This document shows positions 16,214-24,730 of a DNA stretch of 32,454 bases, piece by piece. Position 1 is the stretch's first letter. Each line of letters starts with the position of its first letter. This DNA is from Spirochaetota bacterium (lineage in GTDB: Bacteria > Spirochaetota > B62-G9): positions 1 to 32,454 of the forward strand of contig QNBN01000003.1 of the NCBI GenBank assembly GCA_003645695.1, read 5' to 3'. The position numbers and the translations under genes were made by a program. A model generated the notes under the pieces. The model was not told the DNA's origin, made no database searches, and saw nothing but the letters and a program-made list of their open reading frames with translations.

Positions 16214-17758
16214 CTATTTTCGAAGTGTTTTATTTTGTTTATCTATCGTATTTCTACCTTCCAAAGATTCTCTCCTAACAAGTCTGCCCTTCGCAATCTT
16301 GAAATAACTCTCTTTATTATCGAAGATTTTTACATCATAGTATTCTCCAGTTGAAAGAGAGCATCCTGGAGATATTATAAATATATTCACCTTCTTGTAC
16401 ATGGACTTGATACTATTAAATCGCCTCTTTTTCAAAACAAGGGTAACATCCCTTTTTGCAGGGATCTCAAACAGATAGTTGTAATCAATCTTTTTAAACT
16501 TAACGTCGTATATCCCATAATACGTATCGGGCTTATCAAACCCAACCTTTCTTCCCTCTCTGTCAACTACATAGGCAGTTTCTGTTTTCTCAATCATGAG
16601 GATATTAACATTTTTCTCAATAATATATTTCTCATATCTATCTATCAAAGATCGAAACTCATCTTTTTTTAGTATATACTTCGCTCTTGGCTCAATTCCA
16701 AATAGGATATCCGGATATCTGTATCTATTATAGGTCAGATCATGCCAAATAATCCGGTGAGTATTGCCTTTCATGGTTACCACAATATTTTCTGCATCTT
16801 CACTATAAATATTATTATTCTGATTACGTTCCCAGTTGTTTGCCGTTAAAAGAGTTGTTTTATTACGATAAAGATTCCTCCAATATCCATACACTACCAT
16901 CGAATGATGCATTTTTCTGCTTACATAACCAAGTATAATAGGCACATTACCTTTAATTGTACTTTCGATTAACCTTAACTGTCTTTTAAGATCTACATTA
17001 TTCTGTCTTTTATCAATCACTATTCTTTTATTAACAAAGTTGGTAAACACAATGTCATTTTGAACAAAATCCATATCCCTGATTATTCTTGGATCAATTT
17101 CTGGAATTTCAAAAGCATAATTGTACGGCCAGGGTAATAAATCGGGGTTTTTAATATACAATAATTCACCACCTGAAAAACCATAGCATCTTCCTATACT
17201 TCCTTTATAAAGAGAATACATAATATAGAGCAGAATCAGCCTTTCCCTGTTATTTAAATCTCCGAATCGATCCTTACCCCAATCGAGTATTGTTCTTGAA
17301 ACAAAACTTATCTTATCTTCAAACTCACCGTCGTTGGCAAAATTAAAATTGTTTTTCCCCCAGGTGAATTTTGTAAAAGCTAGTTCATACTTTCTTAGGT
17401 ATATGTTGTTTTCTGTATGAATAAATGCAGTAAAATGGTATAGTCCCGGTTTTCTAAATGGGACACCTCTAAAGACTACTACATTCTTAGGGTATCTTTT
17501 AGTTAGTTCCAGTTCGGCAAGGCCATCATCATCAAAATCAAAATCTATTTTTCTTACCACATCCTTTGGATCTTTTAAAACGAATTCCAACACAGGGGGT
17601 GTTCCACTGTGGCATTCAATACCAAGTTCAATGCTTTTGTTTATCTTGTCACTATCATTTGAGGATATTATTTCTGCCGTTAAGTACCCGATGGGAATGA
17701 ACAAACATATTAGAATTATTACTGCCGCCCTAAGGGATAAAACATATATCCAGCGCAT
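16214..17758 (-). CDS. Predicted exported papain-like cysteine peptidase with N-terminal PKD-like domain
   Basis: The 514-residue product is not one I recognise by name. It has an N-terminal membrane or signal segment (about 8-28), then a beta-rich region (about 45-130) with a calcium-type loop in VRKIDFDFDDDGLAELEL that looks like a PKD/Ig-like domain. The centre (about 150-315) has the order Cys-His-Asn of papain-like peptidases: C191 in SIGRCYGFSGGELLY, H284/H285 in RKMHHSMVVYGYW, and N307/N308 in LLTANNWE. The C-terminal 180 residues are beta-rich and unassigned. The catalytic call rests on motif order and context alone. Its ATG overlaps the stop of the small membrane-protein gene, so the two are translationally coupled. 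Confidence 0.7.
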   Translation of the reverse strand: MRWIYVLSLRAAVIILICLFIPIGYLTAEIISSNDSDKINKSIELGIECHSGTPPVLEFVLKDPKDVVRKIDFDFDDDGLAELELTKRYPKNVVVFRGVPFRKPGLYHFTAFIHTENNIYLRKYELAFTKFTWGKNNFNFANDGEFEDKISFVSRTILDWGKDRFGDLNNRERLILLYIMYSLYKGSIGRCYGFSGGELLYIKNPDLLPWPYNYAFEIPEIDPRIIRDMDFVQNDIVFTNFVNKRIVIDKRQNNVDLKRQLRLIESTIKGNVPIILGYVSRKMHHSMVVYGYWRNLYRNKTTLLTANNWERNQNNNIYSEDAENIVVTMKGNTHRIIWHDLTYNRYRYPDILFGIEPRAKYILKKDEFRSLIDRYEKYIIEKNVNILMIEKTETAYVVDREGRKVGFDKPDTYYGIYDVKFKKIDYNYLFEIPAKRDVTLVLKKRRFNSIKSMYKKVNIFIISPGCSLSTGEYYDVKIFDNKESYFKIAKGRLVRRESLEGRNTIDKQNKTLRK

Positions 17759-18177
17759 TATTCTGAGCTTTTGTCTTCTCCTTCTTCATTTTCTACTTCA
17801 GTACTCTGCTGCGCATCTTCTTTTTTTAATTTTTTCTTCTCTTCCCTCTTCCGTACAAACTTATCAAGCAGATCCAGGGCATATGACCTTCTAACAACTG
17901 ATAATTTCCCATCTTCATACAGCATAAAACCATAGACCTGCCTGAAGAGAGCTTTTTCACACACGGAATCATCATCCGCATAAAATGCTTCAACAACAAA
18001 TCCCGTACCGTAGGCGTTTTTATATGATGCTATCCATACGCTCCTACCTGTAATTTCGTCAATATACTTAGAAAGATGTTTCCCCCTTAAATACTCGGGC
18101 GTGTTGGAAATTTTGTTCCTTCTAACCATAACAATTATAAAACCAGCTACAATTATCGCAATAATTATTGGTACCAT
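17758..18177 (-). CDS. Small single-pass membrane protein of unknown function
   Basis: The 139-residue product has one N-terminal membrane segment (about 2-19) followed by basic residues (RRNK), a soluble region (about 30-115) with WIASYKNAYGTGFVVEAFYADD, and a very charged Lys/Glu tail. I do not recognise the family. It starts immediately after the membrane segment-coding ATG with no clear ribosome site. The stop shares a base with the start of the predicted peptidase (TAATG), so the pair may function together at the membrane. Confidence 0.7.
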   Translation of the reverse strand: MVPIIIAIIVAGFIIVMVRRNKISNTPEYLRGKHLSKYIDEITGRSVWIASYKNAYGTGFVVEAFYADDDSVCEKALFRQVYGFMLYEDGKLSVVRRSYALDLLDKFVRKREEKKKLKKEDAQQSTEVENEEGEDKSSE

Positions 18178-18185
18178 ATTTTCAC

Positions 18186-18289
18186 CTTAAATAATAGGAA
18201 TGTAGACTCTGTGTAATAATCGGCCTTCATTAAAAGTCAAGTAAATCTTTTAACTTAAAATAATAGGAAATTATACTTTTGGTAATAAT
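18186..18289 (-). repeat. Duplicated ~36-bp segment upstream of the membrane-protein gene
   Basis: Segments 18186-18220 and 18254-18289 are direct repeats of about 36 bases, roughly 78% identical with one gap. Both begin CTTAAA(A)TAATAGGAA and end GTAATAAT on the plus strand. They lie in the 131-base gap between valS and the small membrane-protein gene, in the region that must hold that gene's promoter. Confidence 0.55.
18213..18240 (-). promoter_or_regulatory. Possible promoter for the membrane protein/peptidase pair
   Basis: On the minus strand TTGACT (18240-18235), a 16-base spacer and TATTAC (18218-18213) precede the ATG at 18177. The -35 is good and the -10 is weak. Confidence 0.4.
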
Positions 18290-18308
18290 AAAAAAACATG
18301 TTTTCCCA

Positions 18309-20942
18309 TTAATCAAGCCCTTTCAAAATTTCTTTTACTCTCTCCAATTTTCCGCTGTTTGAATTATACTTTTCCTTCTCCTTATTTATAACTTCAGCAG
18401 GAGCCCTCTCTATAAAGTTTTTATTTTTAAGTTTTTGACTGCTTTTTTCTATTTCAGCTTCAAGCTTTTGTATCTCCTTTTTCAGCCTGGCTTTTTCCAT
18501 ATCAATATTAATTAACCCCTTCAAAGGTATGTATATTTCAAACCCGCTCCCAACAGCTGATGCACTCCCTTCGGGTTTATAAACCCCATCGCCAATGGTT
18601 ATGCCTTTTACTCCTGCGAGAAACTTAACAATCTCTTCATTCTGGTTAATAATATTATAAACATCACTCTGCGCTATCTTTACAAGAATATCAGCTTTAA
18701 TTTCGGGCGGAATATGCATTTCACCCCTGATATTTCGTATATTGTATATAAGATCCTTTAAAACTTCCAATTGATTCTCGCTTTTCTTATCGATTTTTCT
18801 CTTATCATACTCCGGATAATCGGATATCATTATGCTCTCTTTGTTTTTTTTAATCGGAAGTTTCTGCCATATTTCTTCGGTAATAAAGGGCATTATAGGA
18901 TGCAGCAACCTTAAAGAACCATCGAGAATATGGCTAAGCATACTTGCCACCCTAACTTTATCCTCTTCTCTTCCTCTGTACAGGCTAACTTTAGAAATTT
19001 CTATGTACCAATCACAAAAATCATGCCAGAAGAACTCATAGATTAGAGAAGAAGCGTCCATCAATCTATATTTCTCAAGATAATCATTCATCTTTTTTAC
19101 AGTTCTGTGATACCTGCTCAAAATCCATCTATCAGCAAGATCAAGCTCAACATCGTTTATATCTTTAATGTCGATGCCTTCAATATTGGATAGTATATAT
19201 CTGGAAGCATTCCAAATTTTGTTGGCAAATCTAGCACCAATTTCGAACTTATCCATTGAAAGAAGGAGATTTTGTCCTAATGGGGTTATATTTATAATTG
19301 TGTATCTCAACGCATCTGCTCCGTATTTTTCTACGACTTCGATTGGATCTATACCATTTCCAAGAGACTTACTCATCTTTCTACCCTGGACATCCATCAC
19401 TACACCATGAATGAAAACATCCTTGAAAGGTATTTCATTCATAAACTTCATACCGCTCATTATCATTCTGGCAACCCAGAAAAATAGGATTCCAGGGTCC
19501 GTTACCAGCACATCAGTAGGATAGTAGTATTTTAATTCTTCGGTTTGTTCGGGCCACCCAAGAGTAGAAAATGGCCATAGTTGGGAAGAAAACCAGGTAT
19601 CCAGTACATCCTCGTCCTGACGCAAACTATTGCCACTGCACTTTGGGCATTTTTCAGGGGTTTCAGTTGAAGCGAAACTGTAACCACAATCGTTGCAGTA
19701 ATAAACGGGTATTCTATGGCCCCACCAGATCTGTCTGCTAATACACCAATCCCTGATGTTGTTCATCCAGTTCATATAAACCTTTTTCCAGCGTCCCGGA
19801 TAAAACTTTATCTTCCCCTTTTCAACCACTTTAATTGCTGGTTCAGCAAGTGGCTTCATCTTGACAAACCACTGCTCAGACAACCACGGTTCTATTACAG
19901 TATGACATCTATAGCAATGTCCTACTTCATGTTCATGGGGTACTGTTTTAACCAGGAAATCTTTTTTCTTTAGCTCTTCAATGATTACTTCTCTACACTC
20001 GTATCGGTCCATTCCAATGCATTCAGGAATTCCGTTTTCATTTATTGATGCATCTATATTAAAAATATTTACCTGTTCAAGATTGTGTCTTTTTCCGACT
20101 TCAAAGTCATTTGGATCATGAGCGGGGGTGATTTTTACCACGCCTGTACCAAACTCAGGATCAACATAATCATCTGCAATAACGGGAAGCTCTCGTCCAA
20201 CCAGTGGGAGTATACAAACCTTCCCAACGTACTTTTTATATCGTTTATCATCTGGATTTACAGCAAGTGCCGTATCTCCAAGCATTGTTTCCGGCCTGGT
20301 GGTTGCAACGATAAGTTCGCCGGTTTCATCCTTAAAAGGATACTTAATGTAGTAGAGGTATCCCTTTTCTGATTCATGCTCTACCTCTTCATCCGCAAGG
20401 GCTGTTTGACATCGCGGACACCAGTTAATGATGTATTTACCTCTGTATATAAGTCCTTCATTATACAATCTTACAAAAACCTCTCTGACAGCCCTTGAAA
20501 GCCCTTCGTCCATTGTGAATCTTTCACGCTGCCAATCACAACTAGCCCCAAGCTTCTTTAGCTGATTTATAATTGTAGAACCATATTTCTTCTTCCACTC
20601 CCATACAAGTTCTATAAACTCTTCTCTACCCACATCATGGCGAGTCTTACCCTCTTTTGCAAGCTGTCGTTCAACAACATTCTGGGTAGCAATACCGGCA
20701 TGGTCAGTTCCTGGTACCCATAATGTGTTATATCCCTGCATCCTTCTCCATCTTATTAATATATCCTGTATTGTATTATTCAAACCGTGTCCCATATGAA
20801 GTACCCCAGTAACATTAGGAGGTGGAATAACAATTGTGAAAGGTTTTCTATCCGGATCGACTTCTGAATGAAAAAAACCGCTCTTTTCCCAGTATTTATA
20901 CCACTTATCTTCTATTTCTCTTGGATTATACGTTTTCGCCAT
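18309..20942 (-). CDS. valS: Valyl-tRNA synthetase
   Basis: This class I synthetase charges tRNA-Val. It opens with MAKTYNPREIEDKWYKYWE, like other bacterial ValRS. It carries the HIGH motif as HMGH (49-52) in PPNVTGVLHMGHGLN, zinc-ribbon-like Cys pairs (WCPRCQTAL, CNDCGYSF...CPKC), an editing domain, KMSKS (522-526) and the C-terminal coiled coil (about 810-877) typical of ValRS. Counted from this start it has 877 residues. ATGs at 20948, 20963 and 20972 are in frame. GGAAAG lies just upstream of 20948, so that start, two residues longer, is also plausible. No strong terminator follows, only a short A/T palindrome with T-run near 18290-18303. Confidence 0.97.
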   Translation of the reverse strand: MAKTYNPREIEDKWYKYWEKSGFFHSEVDPDRKPFTIVIPPPNVTGVLHMGHGLNNTIQDILIRWRRMQGYNTLWVPGTDHAGIATQNVVERQLAKEGKTRHDVGREEFIELVWEWKKKYGSTIINQLKKLGASCDWQRERFTMDEGLSRAVREVFVRLYNEGLIYRGKYIINWCPRCQTALADEEVEHESEKGYLYYIKYPFKDETGELIVATTRPETMLGDTALAVNPDDKRYKKYVGKVCILPLVGRELPVIADDYVDPEFGTGVVKITPAHDPNDFEVGKRHNLEQVNIFNIDASINENGIPECIGMDRYECREVIIEELKKKDFLVKTVPHEHEVGHCYRCHTVIEPWLSEQWFVKMKPLAEPAIKVVEKGKIKFYPGRWKKVYMNWMNNIRDWCISRQIWWGHRIPVYYCNDCGYSFASTETPEKCPKCSGNSLRQDEDVLDTWFSSQLWPFSTLGWPEQTEELKYYYPTDVLVTDPGILFFWVARMIMSGMKFMNEIPFKDVFIHGVVMDVQGRKMSKSLGNGIDPIEVVEKYGADALRYTIINITPLGQNLLLSMDKFEIGARFANKIWNASRYILSNIEGIDIKDINDVELDLADRWILSRYHRTVKKMNDYLEKYRLMDASSLIYEFFWHDFCDWYIEISKVSLYRGREEDKVRVASMLSHILDGSLRLLHPIMPFITEEIWQKLPIKKNKESIMISDYPEYDKRKIDKKSENQLEVLKDLIYNIRNIRGEMHIPPEIKADILVKIAQSDVYNIINQNEEIVKFLAGVKGITIGDGVYKPEGSASAVGSGFEIYIPLKGLINIDMEKARLKKEIQKLEAEIEKSSQKLKNKNFIERAPAEVINKEKEKYNSNSGKLERVKEILKGLD

Positions 20943-20993
20943 TTTCATATTACTTTCCACCATGTTTATCATCTATAGATTAAAATTTTAAAA

Positions 20994-21022
20994 AACATAA
21001 TTAACTATACTTTTTATGTCAA
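20994..21022 (-). promoter_or_regulatory. Promoter of valS
   Basis: On the minus strand a perfect TTGACA (21022-21017), a 17-base spacer and TATGTT (20999-20994) lie upstream of valS. The 353-base gap between valS and corA is otherwise very AT-rich. I see no T-box leader (no tRNA-binding consensus), so valS is probably not T-box controlled. Confidence 0.65.
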
Positions 21023-21222
21023 ATTTAATTAAAGAGGGGTTATTTTATTAATCGGTGAGCTTACTATAAAAAATCAAGGTTACACCCAAAAAATATCTCA
21101 CATTTACATGAAAAACCAGTGCTTTATTTTTAGATAAGAATAATATATAAAAAACTATTTAAATTTATCATAATTATTATATATTTAAATCAACTTTAAT
21201 TACAAAAAAATAACGAAATATA

Positions 21223-21253
21223 TTGATACATAAATTACTTTAAATGCTATAAT
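21223..21253 (+). promoter_or_regulatory. Extended -10 promoter of corA
   Basis: TGCTATAAT is an extended -10 element with TATAAT at 21248-21253. A TTGATA at 21223-21228 stands 19 bases upstream, longer than ideal, which the TG extension can offset. GAAAGGTGG follows as the ribosome site before the ATG at 21296. Confidence 0.5.
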
Positions 21254-21295
21254 ATTTATTTAATCAAGTTTATTTCAAAAGAAAGGTGGTTCTAA

Positions 21296-22231
21296 ATGAT
21301 AAACGTCTATTTTAAAGAATTGAATAAGGATATTGAGAAAATCGAAGAATACAAACCAGGTTCATGGATAAACCTCATAAATCCTACAAAGGATGAGATT
21401 AAAGAAATTAGCGAAGTAACCTCAATTCCTGAGGATTTTTTAAATTACCCATTGGATATAGATGAAAGGGCAAGGGTCGAAATAGAGGATGATGTTACAA
21501 TGACCATACTTCGTATCCCATACTACGATATGAATAATGATGAAACCCCCTATATTACGATCCCCCTTGGTATTCTTTTTATTAAAGATTTTGTAGTAAC
21601 AGTATGCGTAAAAAAAGCAAAAATATTCGTCGACTTTATAAATAATAAAATCAAGCGGTTTCAAACCAGTAATAAAAATCATTTTTTACTCCTGGTATTT
21701 TTAAAAACAGCTTCCTTATACCTGCATTATCTCAGAAAGATTGATAAAATCACCGACATTATAGAAAATGAACTTCATAAATCAATGAAAAATGAAGAGT
21801 TGATAAAGTTACTTAACATTGAAAAAAGTCTTGTATATTTTACAACCTCACTAAGATCCAACGAGTTCATGATGGAACGGCTTCAAAAATCCAATCAACT
21901 GAAAATGAACGAGGAAGACCAGGACCTTCTGGATGATGTAATTATTGAAAACAAACAGGCTATTGAAATGGCGAATATTTACAGCAACATCCTAAGTGGT
22001 ATGATGGACGCTTTTGCTTCTGTAATTTCCAATAACCTTAATGTTGTAATGAAATTTTTAACATCAATAACAATTATCCTTATGATACCAACACTTATAG
22101 CAAGTATATACGGTATGAATGTGAAACTACCTTTTCAAAATTCACCTCATGCATTTTTAATCACTATAGGTATGTCTCTAATTCTCACTGTTTTTGGAAT
22201 TATCTTTTTTATCAAACGGAAGTGGCTATAG
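21296..22231 (+). CDS. corA: CorA-type magnesium/divalent cation channel
   Basis: The 311-residue protein has the CorA layout: an N-terminal alpha/beta cytoplasmic domain (about 1-165), a long helical stalk (about 170-245), and two C-terminal membrane segments (about 249-270 and 283-305). The pore signature GMN (273-275) is in SIYGMNVKLPF. CorA forms a pentameric inner-membrane channel for magnesium, and in some species cobalt or zinc. AAAGGTGG precedes the ATG. It is transcribed alone, divergent from valS. Confidence 0.94.
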   Translation: MINVYFKELNKDIEKIEEYKPGSWINLINPTKDEIKEISEVTSIPEDFLNYPLDIDERARVEIEDDVTMTILRIPYYDMNNDETPYITIPLGILFIKDFVVTVCVKKAKIFVDFINNKIKRFQTSNKNHFLLLVFLKTASLYLHYLRKIDKITDIIENELHKSMKNEELIKLLNIEKSLVYFTTSLRSNEFMMERLQKSNQLKMNEEDQDLLDDVIIENKQAIEMANIYSNILSGMMDAFASVISNNLNVVMKFLTSITIILMIPTLIASIYGMNVKLPFQNSPHAFLITIGMSLILTVFGIIFFIKRKWL

Positions 22232-22314
22232 TAGACAATTATAGCATTAAAACATTGAATATTTTTTAATTTTATACTATTATTATAATTAGAACTTAAT
22301 ATGAGTTTTTAGTT

Positions 22315-23193
22315 ATGGGAAACGATTCACAAAAGGTTGTTTTAATAACTGGCGCATCTTCCGGAATAGGGAAAGCCACAGCAAAGCTTCTATCAAAAAA
22401 CGGCTACAGGGTGTATGGCACATCTAGAAAAGATATTAAATCCGATTTTTTTGAGATGGTCCAAATGGATGTAACTGATGACACGTCAGTTTCAAATGCT
22501 ATTGATTACATAGTAAAAAAAGAGGGTAAAATTGATATTTTAATCAACAATGCGGGAGTAGGTGTAGCCGGTCCAATAGAAGATACCTATATTGACGAGG
22601 TGCGACATCAATTTGAAATAAACTTTATTGGAGTAGTCAAAACCTGTCAGAAGGTTCTCCCAGTAATGAGGGAAAAAGGTGGTGGTCTTATTATAAATAT
22701 TGCTTCCATGGCAGGTCAAATTGGACTACCCTTCCAGGGGTTTTACAGTGCAAGTAAGTTTGCAGTAGAAGGATTTTCAGAGGCTTTGAGGCTGGAGGTA
22801 ATGCAATTTGGGGTAGATATAGTTATTGTTGAACCGGGAGATATAGCTACTCCCTTCACCAGTAACAGATGGATCATCCATAGGCATAGAAAAAAGGAAA
22901 AAACCCCTTATTTAAACAGCTTCAGGAAAACAATAGAAATAATAGAAAAAGATGAGGAAAGTGGGTTACCGGCTGAAGTTGTGGCAAAAAAAATTCTGAA
23001 AATTATAAGATCAAAACATAGAAGATTCAGATATATGCCTGGTAGTCTCTCTCAGAGAATAGTATTTATTCTTAAACGATTTTTGCCCTACAAATTGTAC
23101 TCAAATATACTTATATCCCATTATAAAGTTCCGAAATTTTCTAAAAAGAATAAGGAAAATAGATATATTACATCCTTCAAATTATCTATCTAA
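22315..23193 (+). CDS. Short-chain dehydrogenase/reductase
   Basis: This 292-residue SDR has the cofactor-binding TGASSGIG (12-19), NNAG (78-81), and the catalytic set S131, Y144 and K148 in YSASKFAVEGFSEALRLE. The dinucleotide end (SRKDIKSD after beta-2) does not settle NAD versus NADP, although the Arg suggests NADP. The C-terminal 100 residues carry a long basic segment, resembling SDRs that act on hydrophobic or retinol-like substrates. The substrate is unknown. The ATG has only a weak ribosome site; a TATAAT at 22284-22289 may be its -10 element. It is monocistronic between corA and a decayed fragment. Confidence 0.85.
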   Translation: MGNDSQKVVLITGASSGIGKATAKLLSKNGYRVYGTSRKDIKSDFFEMVQMDVTDDTSVSNAIDYIVKKEGKIDILINNAGVGVAGPIEDTYIDEVRHQFEINFIGVVKTCQKVLPVMREKGGGLIINIASMAGQIGLPFQGFYSASKFAVEGFSEALRLEVMQFGVDIVIVEPGDIATPFTSNRWIIHRHRKKEKTPYLNSFRKTIEIIEKDEESGLPAEVVAKKILKIIRSKHRRFRYMPGSLSQRIVFILKRFLPYKLYSNILISHYKVPKFSKKNKENRYITSFKLSI

Positions 23194-23213
23194 AGAATTT
23201 TTAACCCAGAAAC

Positions 23214-23447
23214 CTAATTATCGTTTAAAACTTCTAATAAAGCTTTTTTTAGTTCCTCGATTTTAAAAGTCTTTATTATGCAATCTCCAAACCCATAATT
23301 TTTAGAATTTGCAATCAAAGTATCCATTGAATAACCCCTCGATACCAACACCTTAGAATCGGGGTCAATTTCAAGCAATAGATAAATGGCTTTTTTGCCA
23401 CCGACACCTCCATAAATCACAAAACCAGTTATAACTTTATTACTACA
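23214..23447 (-). pseudogene. Remnant of a response-regulator receiver domain
   Basis: The open frame (GTG at 23420, 68 residues, extendable in frame to 23447) reads as the second half of a receiver domain of the hybrid histidine-kinase type: GGVGGKKAIYLLLEIDP, KVLVSRGYSMDTLIANSKNYGFGDCIIKTFKIEELKKALLEVL. Known relatives read VILDL-x-x-PGGMGGKEA here. In this copy the segment is VITGFVIYGGVGGKKA, so the phospho-accepting Asp is Gly. The conserved Lys-Pro becomes Lys-Thr. An in-frame stop cuts off the first half, no ribosome site is present, and nothing upstream encodes the missing part. It is almost certainly non-functional as a phosphoreceiver. Confidence 0.7.
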
Positions 23448-23513
23448 TTACACATTTTTTATTTAAAAGCATATCTGGGATATTTGCCAGGAAGGATAAC
23501 TTTGAATTATAAT

Positions 23514-23548
23514 AAAAAAGGAGAAGGGCAAAACCCTCTCCTTTTTTT
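23514..23548. terminator. Bidirectional rho-independent terminator
   Basis: GGAG-A-AGGG, loop CAAAA, CCCT-CTCC form an 8-bp stem with one bulged A. It is preceded by six A (23514-23519) and followed by seven T (23542-23548), so it can end transcripts in both directions. On the minus strand it serves the aldolase gene (stop at 23579). On the plus strand it would stop readthrough from the SDR gene. Confidence 0.85.
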
Positions 23549-23578
23549 AAACTTTAAACCTAATTTTTGTTACTCTCT

Positions 23579-24622
23579 TTAAGCAATTGTTATGTCCTTG
23601 TTTAAATAAACATCCTGAATGGCGTTTAAAAGCTCAACTCCTTCCTTCATGGGTTTCTGGAAAGCTTTTCTTCCAGATATAAGGCCCATACCACCTGCCC
23701 TCTTATTAATTACAGCGGTTCTCACAGCCTGCGCAAGATCATTTTTGCCTGATGCACCACCTGAGTTAATCAATCCTGCTCTACCCATGTAGCAGTTAAT
23801 TACCTGATACCTTGTAAGGTCTATTGGATGATCCGAGGTCAGTTCAGAATATACCTTTTCATGGGTTTTCCCAAAATTAAGGGCAAGGTATCCACCGTTG
23901 TTCTCTGCCTGTTTTTGCTTGATTATATCAGCCTGTATAGTTACACCCAGATGATTTGCCTGTCCTGTTAAATCAGCAGAAAGATGGTAGTCCTTGTCCT
24001 TCTTAAAAGCGCTGTTTCTCAAATAAGCCCATAGTACAGTAAACATACCAAGACTATGAGCATACTCAAATGCTTTACTTATCTCTTGTATCTGCCTGCT
24101 TGATTCCTGTGAACCAAAGTATACAGTGGCCCCAACTGCTACAGCGCCCATCTTAAAAGCTTGATCAACGCTGGCAAAAAGAATTTGATCGTATTTATTG
24201 GGATAAGTCAACAGCTCATTATGGTTTATCTTGAGAATAAACGGAATTTTGTGGGCATATTTTCTAGCTACTGCACCAAGAACGCCAAGGGTCGAAGTTA
24301 CCGCATTGCAACCACCCTCGATAGCAAGCTTTACAATATTTTCAGGATCAAAATAGATAGGGTTCGGGGCAAAAGCTGATCCTGCAGAATGCTCAATCCC
24401 CTGATCTACGGGCAGTATTGAAAGATAACCAGTTCCTGCAAGCCTTCCATGATTATAAACCATCTGCATATTTCTTAGTACTGCAGGTGACCTATCAGAA
24501 TGACTGACCACTCTATCTACAAAATCGGGACCTGGAAGATGAAGTTGTTCCTTCGGGAACTTTGCTTTGTACCCAAGCAAATCTTTAGCTTCATCACCCA
24601 GAAGCTTTTCTACATCAATCAT
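23579..24622 (-). CDS. fbaB: Class I fructose-bisphosphate aldolase (DhnA/archaeal type)
   Basis: The 347-residue enzyme interconverts fructose 1,6-bisphosphate with two triose phosphates through a lysine Schiff base. Supporting segments are [18 protein letters not shown] (about 67-84), [12 protein letters not shown] (127-138), [13 protein letters not shown] and [12 protein letters not shown], in which K235 is the likely Schiff-base lysine by comparison with the family. The length agrees with E. coli FbaB. I chose the ATG at 24622 because AAGGAGG lies just upstream; an earlier in-frame ATG at 24643 would overlap that site. It is a single-gene unit ended by a strong terminator. Confidence 0.93.
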   Translation of the reverse strand: MIDVEKLLGDEAKDLLGYKAKFPKEQLHLPGPDFVDRVVSHSDRSPAVLRNMQMVYNHGRLAGTGYLSILPVDQGIEHSAGSAFAPNPIYFDPENIVKLAIEGGCNAVTSTLGVLGAVARKYAHKIPFILKINHNELLTYPNKYDQILFASVDQAFKMGAVAVGATVYFGSQESSRQIQEISKAFEYAHSLGMFTVLWAYLRNSAFKKDKDYHLSADLTGQANHLGVTIQADIIKQKQAENNGGYLALNFGKTHEKVYSELTSDHPIDLTRYQVINCYMGRAGLINSGGASGKNDLAQAVRTAVINKRAGGMGLISGRKAFQKPMKEGVELLNAIQDVYLNKDITIA

Positions 24623-24702
24623 TTGTTCCTCCTTATAATTCATTTATTTTTATAGTATTATTTGTACACAATATAATTAAATATTATACTTTTATAAAGA
24701 AA

Positions 24703-24721
24703 AAAACTTTTCTAAAGTTTT
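24703..24721 (-). terminator. Weak A/T-rich terminator-like hairpin after murG
   Basis: On the minus strand AAAACTTT, loop AGA and AAAGTTTT form an 8-bp stem followed by further T, ten bases past the murG stop. The stem has only one G-C pair, so its strength is doubtful. Confidence 0.35.
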
Positions 24722-24730
24722 ATAAAAGTT

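Noticed and set aside
16206-16230. AAACACT/AGTGTTT hairpin overlapping the stop of the peptidase gene
   Set aside because: On the minus strand no T-run follows, so it is not a convincing terminator for that gene. The plus-strand T-rich side has no gene to serve.
20943-21295. Possible T-box or other riboswitch in the valS/corA gap
   Set aside because: No T-box core or magnesium-sensor structure could be recognised; the gap is uniformly AT-rich apart from the promoters.
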